Part shown: positions 43,099-58,054 of the stretch, piece after piece | How the letters are laid out: the number at the start of each line of letters is the position of its first letter | Numbering within the stretch: the stretch's first letter is position 1 | DNA from: Acidobacteriota bacterium | GTDB lineage: Bacteria > Acidobacteriota > Vicinamibacteria > Marinacidobacterales > Marinacidobacteraceae | Direction of reading: 5' to 3' | Length of the DNA stretch: 64,000 bases | NCBI GenBank assembly: GCA_022826195.1 | Contig: JAJDVI010000001.1 | Coordinates: 1-64,000 of the forward strand | Position numbers and translations under genes: made by a program | The notes under the pieces: model-generated | What the model was told of the DNA's origin: nothing | What the model saw: the letters and a program-made list of their open reading frames with translations, nothing else | Databases searched by the model: none

Positions 43099-43538
43099 CC
43101 TCGCCGTTTGCGTGGCTGTTGGACACGAACGTCGTCTCCGAGCTGATGCGGCCATTCCCGAATCGTGCCGTTCTGTCGTTCCTCGGACGTCGCGGAGCGC
43201 CAACCATCGGGATCGCCGCGGTGACCGAGTGGGAGATCCTCAACGGCTTCGGCAAGATGGCGGTGGGCGGGCGCCGCTCCGAACTGGAGGCACGGTTTCG
43301 TGGTTTTCGAGAGCGCCTCTTCGGAGATCGCATCGCCGGATGGACGTCCGACGAGGCTCGAACCTGCGCCCGGATCATGGAGGAGAAGCGGCGGCGCGGC
43401 GAATCGTTGGATGCCCAGCTTCCCGACGCCTTTCTCGCCGCCGTTGCGGTCCGCCGTGGCCTCACCATCGTCACCCGGAACACCCGCGACTTCCGGAACA
43501 CCGGCGCCCGGACAGTGAATCCCTGGAAAGACCGGTAA
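43095..43538 (+). CDS. fitB: FitB-like PIN-domain toxin
   Basis: This 147-residue PIN nuclease has the motifs [13 protein letters not shown] (acidic position about residue 11), [26 protein letters not shown] and [12 protein letters not shown]. The typical FitB end (NPW followed by a basic tail) is present. The ATGA overlap with fitA shows coupled translation. It is the second toxin-antitoxin pair in 3 kb. Confidence 0.9.
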   Translation: MTSPFAWLLDTNVVSELMRPFPNRAVLSFLGRRGAPTIGIAAVTEWEILNGFGKMAVGGRRSELEARFRGFRERLFGDRIAGWTSDEARTCARIMEEKRRRGESLDAQLPDAFLAAVAVRRGLTIVTRNTRDFRNTGARTVNPWKDR

Positions 43539-43554
43539 CCCGGCGCACGACCGC

Positions 43555-45516
43555 TCAGCGGCATCCGCCGAGGCGCCGCCTGAAGAACTCCTCCACCCGG
43601 CGGTAGAGCGCGATCCGGTTCTCGGGGTCGCGGAAGCCGTGTCCCTCGGGGTAAGTGTGGGCCTCGTACTCGATCCCGTGTTCCTCGAATGCGGCAACCG
43701 CGAGTTCGAAGTTCAGGAACGGCGCCCGGACGTCCCGGTCCCCGTGCTGGATCAGCACCGGCGCGGTGATGTTGCCGATGCGGGCGAGGGTCTCGGTCTT
43801 GTCGTAGATCTCGGGCCGTTCCTCGGGAAGCCCCCCGTGGCCATCGATCGTGAAGATCCGGCCCAGCCGGTCCTGGTGCTCGAAGGTCTGCCGCTCGGAA
43901 TAGATGCCGGCCATCGGGGCGGCGGCATCGAACTTGTCCGGCGTGCGGGTGATCGCCGCCATGCTCTGCATTCCCCCGTAGCTGTAGCCGTAGATCCCGA
44001 CCCGGCCGTTGACGTAGGGCTGCTCCCGCAACCAGTCCGCGGCCGCGCCGGGATCGAGGGCCTGTTCGTTCAGCCAGTCTTCGTCCCCGAGGTCCTGGAA
44101 CTCGCGCCCGAACCCGGAGCCGCCCCGGTAGTTCACGGCGAGCACCACAAAGCCGCGGGAAGCGAGGTACTGGTCGGTGAGGTTGGGACCCGCCAGGTAG
44201 GAGTTCGTCCCGCCGCCGTGGACCTGCACGAGCGCGGGGCAGACGCCGGCCTCGGCCTCCGGCGGGAGATAGAGGAACCCCTGGATGTAGTGGCCGTCGA
44301 AGCTGCGGTAGGAGATCTCGCGTGGTGACTGCACTCCGTCCCAGACCGGCGCCAGCCGGGTCAGCCGCTCCGCCGGGCCGCCGGCCGCCGGGACCGTGTA
44401 GAGATCGGGACCCCCGGCCGCGGAAGAGCGGACGAAGGCGAACCGCTCCGCGCCCGCGCTGGCCGTGACGCTTCCGAACACCCCGCCGAGGTTCGTCACC
44501 CGGGTGGCGGCGCCGCCCGCGGCGGGAACCGACCACAAGTGGTGCTCGCCGCGCTCCTGGTGGGTGAAGTAGAGGCGCGCGCCGTCGCCGGACCAGAAGG
44601 GACGGAACCGGTACGCGGTGGCGAAGGACGACATCGGGAGCGGCTCTTCCGGGCCGCCCGCCGGGTCGAGGAGATAGAGATCGGCGATGTCGAGATACCA
44701 GTACTCCTCGTTCTTCACCCCGAGGACCGCGAGCCGGCCGCCGCCGGGAGACCACGCCGGGACCGTGGAGATGGCGCGGATCGAGGTGGTGAGCCGGCGT
44801 TCGTCGCCGGTCGCGACGTCGGCGAGCCAGATGTCGTCGGCGCGGTAGTCGGCCTTGTTCCCGACATAGGCGACCGTCCCGCCGTCCGGCGACCAGGAGA
44901 CCCCGAAACGCACCTCGTCGGCGGTCATGGCGCCCGAGGTGAGCTGGCGCGGGTCGCCGCCCGCCGCCGGCACGAGCCAGACGTCCTGACTGCCGCTCGC
45001 GCTCGCCATCACCGCGACGGTTTCGCCGCCGGGCGACCAGGCGGGGGCGCGGACGCCCGCGAGGCCGTCGGTGAGCGGGACGGCGTCCGGATCGCCGACC
45101 GGGGCGCGCAAGAGATTCCCGTCACGGAGGAACGCGAGGTGGCGGCTGTCCGGCGACCAGGCCGGGGAGCCGCCCGTGAGCCAGAAGCGCGCGACCGGCG
45201 GGTTCTCGGTGAGGTCGAGCAGGTGGATGCCCCGCCCGTCGGCGCTCTCGGCGACCGCCGCCACCCAGCGTCCGTCCGGCGAGATTGCGGCGGAGAAGAC
45301 GCCGCCCCGGGCGTCGCGGTAGATGTTCTCGAGGGTGAGGGGGACCCGTGCGTTTCCCGGACGTTCACCGTCCGAGGGACCGCCACAGGCCGTGAGAGCA
45401 AGGGCGCCGAAACCGATCGCCCGGAGAAGGGTCCCCGACCGGGCGAACCGGCCCGGGTGGAGGGGCAAGAGGGGAGGTCCGGGGGTGTTGTGCGGCACGA
45501 TGCCGTATCGTGCCAC
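43555..45516 (-). CDS. S9 family prolyl-oligopeptidase-like lipoprotein
   Basis: This is an envelope peptidase of the S9 (DPP4/acylaminoacyl peptidase) group. The 653-residue protein has a lipobox (FGALALTAC), a beta-propeller of TolB-like WSPDGG/WSPGG blades (about 45-390), and an alpha/beta-hydrolase domain with Ser in GYSYGG (about 512), Asp in HGDRDV (about 593) and His in EGHGFRD (about 624). The start is GTG 45514-45516, or the in-frame GTG 45496-45498. It converges on fitB and is divergent from the next gene. Confidence 0.9.
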   Translation of the reverse strand: MARYGIVPHNTPGPPLLPLHPGRFARSGTLLRAIGFGALALTACGGPSDGERPGNARVPLTLENIYRDARGGVFSAAISPDGRWVAAVAESADGRGIHLLDLTENPPVARFWLTGGSPAWSPDSRHLAFLRDGNLLRAPVGDPDAVPLTDGLAGVRAPAWSPGGETVAVMASASGSQDVWLVPAAGGDPRQLTSGAMTADEVRFGVSWSPDGGTVAYVGNKADYRADDIWLADVATGDERRLTTSIRAISTVPAWSPGGGRLAVLGVKNEEYWYLDIADLYLLDPAGGPEEPLPMSSFATAYRFRPFWSGDGARLYFTHQERGEHHLWSVPAAGGAATRVTNLGGVFGSVTASAGAERFAFVRSSAAGGPDLYTVPAAGGPAERLTRLAPVWDGVQSPREISYRSFDGHYIQGFLYLPPEAEAGVCPALVQVHGGGTNSYLAGPNLTDQYLASRGFVVLAVNYRGGSGFGREFQDLGDEDWLNEQALDPGAAADWLREQPYVNGRVGIYGYSYGGMQSMAAITRTPDKFDAAAPMAGIYSERQTFEHQDRLGRIFTIDGHGGLPEERPEIYDKTETLARIGNITAPVLIQHGDRDVRAPFLNFELAVAAFEEHGIEYEAHTYPEGHGFRDPENRIALYRRVEEFFRRRLGGCR

Positions 45517-45571
45517 CGCTCCCGCCGATTGGCGGAGCGCAGCGTCATCAGCGCTCGTTTCGCGCTCCCGC

Positions 45572-45602
45572 GCGATGCCGGCCGGAGGCCGGCGTTCCGG
45601 GG
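45572..45602. repeat. Palindromic repeat copy between S9 peptidase and beta-propeller gene
   Basis: GATGCCGGCCGGAGGCCGGCGTTCC is a GC-rich hairpin nearly identical to the reverse complement of the copy at 9475-9505, and related to the second hairpin of the 28.4-kb array. Confidence 0.6.
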
Positions 45603-45654
45603 GGTCGCGGGGCCGGTACCATTGGGTTTCCCATCAACGGAGCGACCGTCCGCC

Positions 45655-46782
45655 ATGAGAAGTGCCCCCCTGCCCCGCGGCCTCGTCGGGATGCTGACCG
45701 CGTTCGGCTTCGTCCTCGCCAGCCCCGCGGCGGGTCAGACGAGCGCCGACAAGAACTACTTCGCCTACGTCGCCGCGGAATCCGACGACACCGTGGACCT
45801 CGTCCGGTTCGGGCCGGACGGCGGCGAGCTGCTTCGGCGGATCCCCGTCGGGATCCTCCCGAACGAGATCGAGGGCCCGCACGGCGTCCGGGTCTCGCCC
45901 GACGGCCGGCACTGGTACGTGTCCATCGCCCACGGCATGCCCTACGGCACCGTCCACAAGTACGAGACCGGGACCGACCTCGAAGTCGCGGACACCACCG
46001 CCGGCCTCTTTCCCGCCACCATGGACATCAGCCCGGCGACCGGCTTCCTCTTCGTCGTGAACTTCAACCTGCACGGGGATCACGTCCCCTCGAACGTCTC
46101 GGTGATCGACACCGTCTCGATGACCGAGATCGCCCAGATCGAGCAGGGCGTGATGCCGCACGGATCGAGGCTGAGCACCGACGGGATGCTGGCCTACTCG
46201 GTCGCCATGATGAGCGCCGAGCTGTTCGAGATCGACACCATGACCTTCCAGGCCAGCCGGCGGATGCGCCTCACGGGCGACAACGAGACCACGAAGGCGG
46301 TCATGGACTCGGATCCGCACGCCGGGCACATGATGGGCGGGGGGCCGGCGGCGAGCCCCACCTGGGTCCAGCCCGCCCCCGACGGCAGGCACGCCTACGT
46401 GGCGCTACAGGGGCTGAACCAGGTCCTCGAGGTGGATCTCGAAGCCTGGGAGCCCCGGCGCCGGTTCCACACCCAGCGGGGGCCCTACAACGTCGATGTC
46501 TCGGCGGACGGCAGGCACCTTGTGGTCACCGAGAAGACGAACCACTCGGTCGGCTTCTGGGACCTCGAGAGCGGCACCGAGCGGGCCTCGGTCGCGGCCT
46601 CGGCGCGCATCACCCACGGGGTGGCGATCACTCCGGACAGCCGCTTCGCGATCGTCACCGTCGAGGAGATCGGCGGCGAGCCCGGGCGGGTCGAGTTCTA
46701 CAACCTGGAGTCCCTGGAGCGCGAAGCCGTCGTCGAGGTCGGGAAACAGGCTTCGGGCATCGCCTTTTGGAAGACGGAATAG
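45655..46782 (+). CDS. Secreted YVTN-type beta-propeller protein
   Basis: This 375-residue exported protein has a signal peptide (LTAFGFVLASPAAGQ) and about seven blades of the YVTN/lactonase-like type (DGRHWYVSIAHG, GFLFVVNFN, VSVIDT, DGRHAYVALQG, SADGRHLVVTEKTNHSVGFWDL). A central HAGHMMGGGPAASP loop, rich in His and Met, could bind copper or another metal; that is only a suggestion. It starts at ATG 45655. The GH63-like gene begins 14 bases after its stop. Confidence 0.8.
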   Translation: MRSAPLPRGLVGMLTAFGFVLASPAAGQTSADKNYFAYVAAESDDTVDLVRFGPDGGELLRRIPVGILPNEIEGPHGVRVSPDGRHWYVSIAHGMPYGTVHKYETGTDLEVADTTAGLFPATMDISPATGFLFVVNFNLHGDHVPSNVSVIDTVSMTEIAQIEQGVMPHGSRLSTDGMLAYSVAMMSAELFEIDTMTFQASRRMRLTGDNETTKAVMDSDPHAGHMMGGGPAASPTWVQPAPDGRHAYVALQGLNQVLEVDLEAWEPRRRFHTQRGPYNVDVSADGRHLVVTEKTNHSVGFWDLESGTERASVAASARITHGVAITPDSRFAIVTVEEIGGEPGRVEFYNLESLEREAVVEVGKQASGIAFWKTE

Positions 46783-46796
46783 CTGCGGCGCGCAGA

Positions 46797-52669
<5,873 letters not shown>

Positions 52670-52702
52670 GGGCGGAGCGCCGGAAAACCCACGCCAGCGG
52701 CC

Positions 52703-53821
52703 TCAGGTCCCTGCGGGGACCCTCAGGTCAGCGCTGTCCGGTTTCCGGGCGTGCACGAGGAAACAGGGCGTGAAGATCCCGGACTCGCCGGCCTCGACGA
52801 GCGCATCGGCAGCGGCGTTGAGGATACGGGCCGCGTCGCCGGCGCCGGACGGGACGACGCCGAGCCGCTCGAGGATGCCGGTTGCCGTGGCGGTGAACCA
52901 ACGGCCGGCGGGAATCCGCGCCAGCGACGCGAGCGAAACGTCGCGGCCCTGCAGCGACCGGTACCAGGGAGAGTCCGAATCGCTCTCGAGGGCCTGGTCC
53001 CGGCTCGAGAGAACCTCAAAGCCCGCCGCCGCCACCGCGGCGACGAACTCGGACGTCATCGGAAGGTTCGGTACCGCGTTCCCGAACTCGACCCGGTCGC
53101 GGATGTCGCGATGGACGGGGTCCTTCCCGTCGAAGACCGTCGTGAGGCACCACTCGGTCAGCGCGATCCGGCCTCCCGGTTTCACCAGACGCCAGAGCTC
53201 CCTGAGACACAGGCTCGTGTCCGGCGCGTGGCATATCGCCTCGAACGAGTACGCGGCGTCGAAGGAGCCATCGGCGAGAGGCACGTCGAGGTAGTCCGCC
53301 AGCAGGAAACTGCACGTCTCCTGAAGCCCGGCGCGACGCGCCGCCCTCCGGCCTCGCTCGATCTGGTACGCGTTGAGGTTCAGCCCCGTGATGCTGGCTC
53401 CGGTGGTCTTCGCCAGGTGGATCAGCGGACCGCCGACGCCGCATCCGAGATCGGCGACCCTGGCGCCCGGCGCCAGCTCCAGGAGTTCCCCCACCCCCGA
53501 CTCCTGACGGCGCTGCGCGGCGTGGAGGCCTTCGCCGGTCCGTCGTGGCGCGAAGTGGAAGGACTGCCCCCAGGCGTACTCGTAGAACCAGGTGACGACA
53601 TCGTAGAAACGACTCACCATCTGTGGTTGACCGCGCACGGCGCGATCAGCGTCCCGCGCCGCCGCGAGGTCCTGGAGTTCGAGGAAGTCGTCGAGCGCCT
53701 CCCTCAGACTGCCGCCGCTGTTCGCCTCGACGAAACGGCGATTCCGCGGTTCCCCGGCCCGGTAGTCGGTGCGTCCCGGAGGTTCGACTTCGGGAGCTCT
53801 CCTGAATCCCACCCGTGGCAT
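52703..53821 (-). CDS. Sterol C-24 methyltransferase (SMT/ERG6) homologue
   Basis: This SAM-dependent methyltransferase of the sterol 24-C-methyltransferase family would add a methyl group to the sterol side chain at C-24. The 372-residue length matches the family. Region I, FYEYAWGQSFHFAPR (residues 79-93, compare YEYGWG of yeast Erg6), the SAM motif DLGCGVGGP (124-132), and region III, YSFEAICHAP (191-200, compare YAIEATCHAP), are all present. RDIRDRVEFGNAVPNL matches the segment after. The C-terminal domain ends in GIFTPCFLVHARKP, as in SMTs (FTPMxLxVARKP). One change is Gly to Ala in region I. No other sterol-pathway gene is in the window. It starts at ATG 53819-53821, divergent from another methyltransferase gene. 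The family is certain; the actual substrate is not. Confidence 0.93.
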   Translation of the reverse strand: MPRVGFRRAPEVEPPGRTDYRAGEPRNRRFVEANSGGSLREALDDFLELQDLAAARDADRAVRGQPQMVSRFYDVVTWFYEYAWGQSFHFAPRRTGEGLHAAQRRQESGVGELLELAPGARVADLGCGVGGPLIHLAKTTGASITGLNLNAYQIERGRRAARRAGLQETCSFLLADYLDVPLADGSFDAAYSFEAICHAPDTSLCLRELWRLVKPGGRIALTEWCLTTVFDGKDPVHRDIRDRVEFGNAVPNLPMTSEFVAAVAAAGFEVLSSRDQALESDSDSPWYRSLQGRDVSLASLARIPAGRWFTATATGILERLGVVPSGAGDAARILNAAADALVEAGESGIFTPCFLVHARKPDSADLRVPAGT

Positions 53822-53918
53822 GGTGCAATGCTAAGTGACGCATCCATGCCGCGAGCGATTCACGGCAGCCTCCCCGGTGATGCCTCGCCAGCGTCTCCGC
53901 GTCGGTATATTCGGCCAC

Positions 53919-54605
53919 ATGGGTCGCCATTCCGTCGCGCGGCATCTCCGGGTGGAGGTGGACGCTTACGACGCGGCCATCCGGCGGTTCATCCCCGGCT
54001 ACGAGGCGATGCTCGGCGTCGCGGCTCGCGAGATCGCGAACGTCGCACCACGACACGTCCTCGACCTCGGGGGCGGCACCGGCGCCCTCGCGGAAGCCAT
54101 CCTGCTCGCGGCGCCGGGGGCGGCGGTCGAACTCATCGACCTCGACCCCGAGATGCTCGCGGTGGCGCGGGAACGCCTCGGCGGGTACGGAGGCCGGGCG
54201 CGCTTCCGCGAGGCCTCCTTCGACGATCCCCTCCCGGAGGCCGACGCGGTGGCCGCTTCGCTGGCCCTCCACCACGTCCCCACGATGGAGGAGAAGCGGC
54301 GGCTCTTCGCCCGGATCCACGACTGCCTCCGCCCCGGCGGCGTCTTCGTGAACGCCGACGCCACGATGCCGGCGGAACCGAACGCCCGGGAACCGGTGTG
54401 GCGCGCCTGGACCGCCCATCTCGTGTCCTGCGGTATTTCGGAAGAGCGCGCCCGGCGCCATTTCGCCGAATGGCAGGAAGAGGACACCTACTTTCCGAAG
54501 GAGGTCGAAGCCGCGGCGATGCGCGCCGCCGGATTCGAGGTGGCGGCTGTCTGGAGTGACGGCCCGATGGTGGTCGCGGTGGGGAAGCGTCCGGTTCCCG
54601 GCTAA
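53919..54605 (+). CDS. Class I SAM-dependent methyltransferase
   Basis: This 228-residue protein has a typical motif I (VLDLGGGTGALAE), motif II (IDLDPEML), LALHHVP and a PGG loop (LRPGGVFVNAD). ATG 53919 leaves 97 bases to the divergent SMT gene; GTG 53835 or ATG 53880 would extend the protein into residues unlike the family. TATATT at 53906-53911, seven bases before the ATG, could be a -10 box of a leaderless or short-leader transcript. Its substrate is unknown. It converges on the DUF819 operon with a 3-bp overlap of the stop codons. Confidence 0.8.
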   Translation: MGRHSVARHLRVEVDAYDAAIRRFIPGYEAMLGVAAREIANVAPRHVLDLGGGTGALAEAILLAAPGAAVELIDLDPEMLAVARERLGGYGGRARFREASFDDPLPEADAVAASLALHHVPTMEEKRRLFARIHDCLRPGGVFVNADATMPAEPNAREPVWRAWTAHLVSCGISEERARRHFAEWQEEDTYFPKEVEAAAMRAAGFEVAAVWSDGPMVVAVGKRPVPG

Positions 54606-55735
54606 CCCCCGAGCAGCGAGCGCGCCAGGACCCCCATCCCGAACCCGAAGTAGTTCCCCACCGCGTAGCCGGCGAGCGCCACCGCGATGCCCGGGAGCAT
54701 CTGGACCGCGTAGCCGCGGGCGGAGGCGATCGCCACCGCCGAGGCGGCCCCGCCGATGTTCGCCTGGGACGCCACCGAGAGGGTCCCGGCGTCGATCCGG
54801 AGCAGCCGTCCCACTCCGAAGATCACCAGTCCGTGGACGGCGACGATGAGGGCTGCGAACCAGAAAAGCACCGCCCCGGCCGCGAACATCTCGGAGATGA
54901 GCGACCGCGCCCCGTTCGCGGCCAGGAACAGGTAGAGCAGCGAGTTGCCGAGCACCGGCGCTCCCCGGAGCTTCCGCACCGGGCCGAGGTGGCCGAGGAT
55001 CAGGGTGATGGTCGTCAGCCAGAGGACCGAGGGGACGACCGGCCACGCCGCCGCGATCAGGCGCGACGCCACCATGGTCCCGAGCGTGATCGCCGCCAGC
55101 CCGAAGAAGTCCATCATCCGGAGGCTCTCGCCGCTCTCGTTGAGCCGCTGCTCGAGGGTCAGGGGCCCCTCGCGCGGACGGGGCGGATCGAGGTCCCTCC
55201 CTCCCCGCAGCAACGCGGGGATCGCGATGCAGGCGGCAAGCCAGATGCTGGTCACGATCACGTCGGCGGCGAGCGCTCCCGACATGAGGTTCGGGTCGGT
55301 CTCGAAGGCCGCGGCGAGCGCGTAGAAGTTGGCGCTGCCCCCGATATAGGTCCCGGTGAACTGGCCGGTGAGCTTCCACGCCTCCGGACCCAGCGCGTCG
55401 GCGAGCAGGACCGTCGCGAGGAACGTCCCGAGCATGGTGCCGAGCGCTCCGAGCCCGAAGGCGGTGAGCATCGCCCTCCCGGCCTTCCGGACCGCCCGCA
55501 GGTCCACGTTCAGGAGCACCAGCACGATCGCGGCGTTGATCCAGATGTTCGAGATCTGCTCGTAGCTCTCCGCCTCGCCCACCAGGAGCCCGGTGTTGGA
55601 GAGGACCATCCCGAAGACGAGGCAGAGAAGCCCCGCGCTCAGCGACCGGAAGAAGCGGTAGTTCCGCTCCAGCCAGACGGCGAGGAACACCGACGCGGCG
55701 AGCGCCAGGAAGATCCCGAAGGGGTCCTGGATCAA
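54602..55735 (-). CDS. DUF819 family integral membrane protein (downstream copy)
   Basis: This 377-residue multi-spanning inner-membrane protein begins with TTG 55733-55735 (IQDPFGIFLALAASVFLAVWL). It is a paralogue of the next gene upstream: both share GTYIGGSANFYALA or GTYIGGGANFYALA, ESLRMMDFFGLAAITLG, LRGAPVLGNSLLYLFLA and SQANIGGAASAVAIA. DUF819 proteins have no firm function; the glycine-rich motifs and pseudo-repeats suggest a transporter. It is fourth and last in a minus-strand operon. Confidence 0.87.
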   Translation of the reverse strand: MIQDPFGIFLALAASVFLAVWLERNYRFFRSLSAGLLCLVFGMVLSNTGLLVGEAESYEQISNIWINAAIVLVLLNVDLRAVRKAGRAMLTAFGLGALGTMLGTFLATVLLADALGPEAWKLTGQFTGTYIGGSANFYALAAAFETDPNLMSGALAADVIVTSIWLAACIAIPALLRGGRDLDPPRPREGPLTLEQRLNESGESLRMMDFFGLAAITLGTMVASRLIAAAWPVVPSVLWLTTITLILGHLGPVRKLRGAPVLGNSLLYLFLAANGARSLISEMFAAGAVLFWFAALIVAVHGLVIFGVGRLLRIDAGTLSVASQANIGGAASAVAIASARGYAVQMLPGIAVALAGYAVGNYFGFGMGVLARSLLGG

Positions 55736-55748
55736 GAGGAGCCCTTTC

Positions 55749-56882
55749 TCAGCCCCCGAGCAGCGTTCGCGCCATGGTCCCCATCCCGAACCCGAGGTAG
55801 TTCCCGAAGGCGTAGCCGCCGAGCGCCACCGCGATCCCCGGCAGCAGCTTGTCCCCGTAGCCGCGCGCGGTGGCGATCGCCACCGCCGAGGCGGCCCCGC
55901 CGATGTTGGCCTGCGACGCCACCACCAGCGTCCCGGCATCGAACCGGAGCAGCCGGCCGATGCCGAAGATCACGAGCCCGTGGGTCCCTACCGTGATCAG
56001 GGCGTAGAAGAAGAGCGACGGCCCGTAGGCCAGCATCTCCGAGACCAGCGACTGGGCGCCGTTCCCCGCCAGGAACAGGTAGAGCAGCGAGTTGCCGAGC
56101 ACCGGGGCGCCCCGGAGCTTCCGGACCGGCGGCGTGTGGCCGAGGACGAGCGCGATGGTGGTCAGCCAGAGCACCGCCGGGATCACGGGTACCGCCGCCG
56201 CCAGCAGCCGGGCCGCCCCCATCGCCCCCAGCGTGATCGCCGCGAGTCCGAAGAAGTCCATCATCCTCAGGCTCTCGCCGCTCTCCTTGAGCCGTTGCTC
56301 GAGCGTCATGGGGGCGTCGCCCTTCCGGACCGGGTCGAGCCCCTTCCCGCCGTAGAGCAGCGCCGGGATGATGAGGCAGGTGGCGAGCCAGCAGGCCGTC
56401 ACGATCACGTCGGCGGCGACCGCCCCGGACATGATGTTCGGATCGGTCCCGAAGGCGCCCGCGAGGGCGTAGAAGTTCGCCCCGCCGCCGATGTAGGTCC
56501 CCGTGAACTGCCCGGTGAGTTTCCACGTCTCGGGGCCGATGGCGCCGGCGAGCAGGAAGGTGGCGATCGCCGTCCCGAGCATGGTGCCGGCGGCGCCGAT
56601 CCCGAACGCCCCGAGCATGGGCTTCCCGGCGGCCAGCAGGGTGCGGAGGTCCACGTTCAGGAGCACCAGCACGATCGCCGCGTTCACCCAGATGTTCCCG
56701 AGCTGGTAGTAGGCCTCCGCGTCTCCCGGCAGGAGCCCGGAGTTCGACAGGATCATCCCGAACACGAGGCACATGAGGCCCGCGCTCATGGCCCGGAAGA
56801 AGCGGTAGCGCCCCTCCAGCCAGACCGCCAGGAAGACCGCCCCGGCGAGGGCCAGGAAGACGCCGAACGGGTCCTGGATCAA
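55749..56882 (-). CDS. DUF819 family integral membrane protein (upstream copy)
   Basis: This 377-residue membrane protein is nearly collinear with the following copy and clearly a tandem duplicate. It starts with TTG 56880-56882 and has about ten membrane segments with the same conserved motifs (GTYIGGGANFYALAGAFG, ASQANIGGAASAVAIATARG). The gap to the second copy is 13 bases. Its partner could form a heteromer. The function is unknown. Confidence 0.87.
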   Translation of the reverse strand: MIQDPFGVFLALAGAVFLAVWLEGRYRFFRAMSAGLMCLVFGMILSNSGLLPGDAEAYYQLGNIWVNAAIVLVLLNVDLRTLLAAGKPMLGAFGIGAAGTMLGTAIATFLLAGAIGPETWKLTGQFTGTYIGGGANFYALAGAFGTDPNIMSGAVAADVIVTACWLATCLIIPALLYGGKGLDPVRKGDAPMTLEQRLKESGESLRMMDFFGLAAITLGAMGAARLLAAAVPVIPAVLWLTTIALVLGHTPPVRKLRGAPVLGNSLLYLFLAGNGAQSLVSEMLAYGPSLFFYALITVGTHGLVIFGIGRLLRFDAGTLVVASQANIGGAASAVAIATARGYGDKLLPGIAVALGGYAFGNYLGFGMGTMARTLLGG

Positions 56883-56901
56883 GGGCGTTCCCTTTCCCGC
56901 G

Positions 56902-58020
56902 TCAGCGGATGGCGTCCGCCCACTCGCGCACCGGGTTCACGAGGGTGCCGATGCCCTCGGCCCAGCAGGCGGCGGTGTCGCCGGGCTTCATGAAGATGGG
57001 CGGGGTACGGGCATAGCCCACGCCGTCCGGGGTTCCGGTGGCGATCACGTCGCCCGGCCGGAGGATCAGGTTGTGGGAGGCGAACTGGATGAGTTCGGGG
57101 ATCTTGTGCTCCATGATCCCGGTGTTGGCGTCCTGCATGATCTCCCCCGACAGGGTGAAACGGATGTCCAGGTCGTGCGGGTCCGCCACGAACTCCGCGG
57201 GGGTGATGAAGGGGCCGAGCGGGGCGAAGGTCTCGGTGGACTTCCAGACCAGCCAATCCGACCCGTAGCGGTCGTCCCCCCTGCCCTCCCGGTCGCCGAC
57301 GTCGTTCATCATGGTGTAGCCGAAGACGTGGGCGCCGGCGTCCTCCGCCTCGACGTCGCTCGCGGGCCGGCCGATCACCACCGCCAGCTCGCACTCCCAG
57401 TCCACCATCTCCCGCTCGGGCTTCATCAGGATCGGCTCCCCGTGACCGATGGCGATGCTGCCCGGCTTCATGAAGAGGTACGGGTTCTGGCGGCGGTCGC
57501 CCGGCTCGCGTTCCCAGAAATGGTCCATCGAGACCTGCTGGTCGTCGAGCGCCGAGGCATCCGACATCGCGGCCGGCGCCCCGGTGGTCATCTCCACGCC
57601 GTGGGCCGGGTAGTTGAGGGCGGTGGCCAGGATGACCCCCGGGCGTACTGGCGGGAAGACGTGGAGCCCCTCGAGCTCGTGGATCCACACCGGACGCTCG
57701 TCCACGGGGCGGTCGAGCAGCGGGACCACCTGGTCCACGATGGCATGGACGCGGTCGCGCATCCCGAGATGCCACCGTCCGGCGAGTTCCTTCATGTCCT
57801 CCGGCATGGGGAGGCTCACCCACATGCGGTTGTGCCGCTCGAGCGAGGCGTTCGCGCCGGTGAGGTCCACCGCCCAGGCGTCGCGGAGGACGATCCCGAG
57901 GAACGCCTCGCCGCGGTGTTCGAAGGTCCCCAGCCGGAACGGTTCGGCCGAGGCGGCCGCGGCGGGAGCCGACAACAGCAGCGCGGCGCCGACCAGTCCG
58001 GCGATGGGTCCTGCGGTCAC
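56902..58020 (-). CDS. Secreted fumarylacetoacetate hydrolase family protein
   Basis: This metal-dependent enzyme of the FAH family (2-hydroxyhepta-2,4-diene-dioate isomerase, acylpyruvase and FAH group) hydrolyses or decarboxylates C-C bonds of acylpyruvates. The 372-residue protein shows YLFMKPGSIAIGHGEPI, the metal-binding glutamates in WECELAVVIG, DRYGSDWLVWKSTETFAPLGPFI and GDVIATGTPDGVG. Unusually for this cytosolic family it has an N-terminal signal peptide (IAGLVGAALLLSAPAAAASA). The ATG is 58018-58020. It lies 34 bases after DUF885 and 19 before the first DUF819 gene. Confidence 0.88.
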   Translation of the reverse strand: MTAGPIAGLVGAALLLSAPAAAASAEPFRLGTFEHRGEAFLGIVLRDAWAVDLTGANASLERHNRMWVSLPMPEDMKELAGRWHLGMRDRVHAIVDQVVPLLDRPVDERPVWIHELEGLHVFPPVRPGVILATALNYPAHGVEMTTGAPAAMSDASALDDQQVSMDHFWEREPGDRRQNPYLFMKPGSIAIGHGEPILMKPEREMVDWECELAVVIGRPASDVEAEDAGAHVFGYTMMNDVGDREGRGDDRYGSDWLVWKSTETFAPLGPFITPAEFVADPHDLDIRFTLSGEIMQDANTGIMEHKIPELIQFASHNLILRPGDVIATGTPDGVGYARTPPIFMKPGDTAACWAEGIGTLVNPVREWADAIR

Positions 58021-58054
58021 GGCGGCGGAGTATGGCAGCCCCGCGCCGGAGCTT

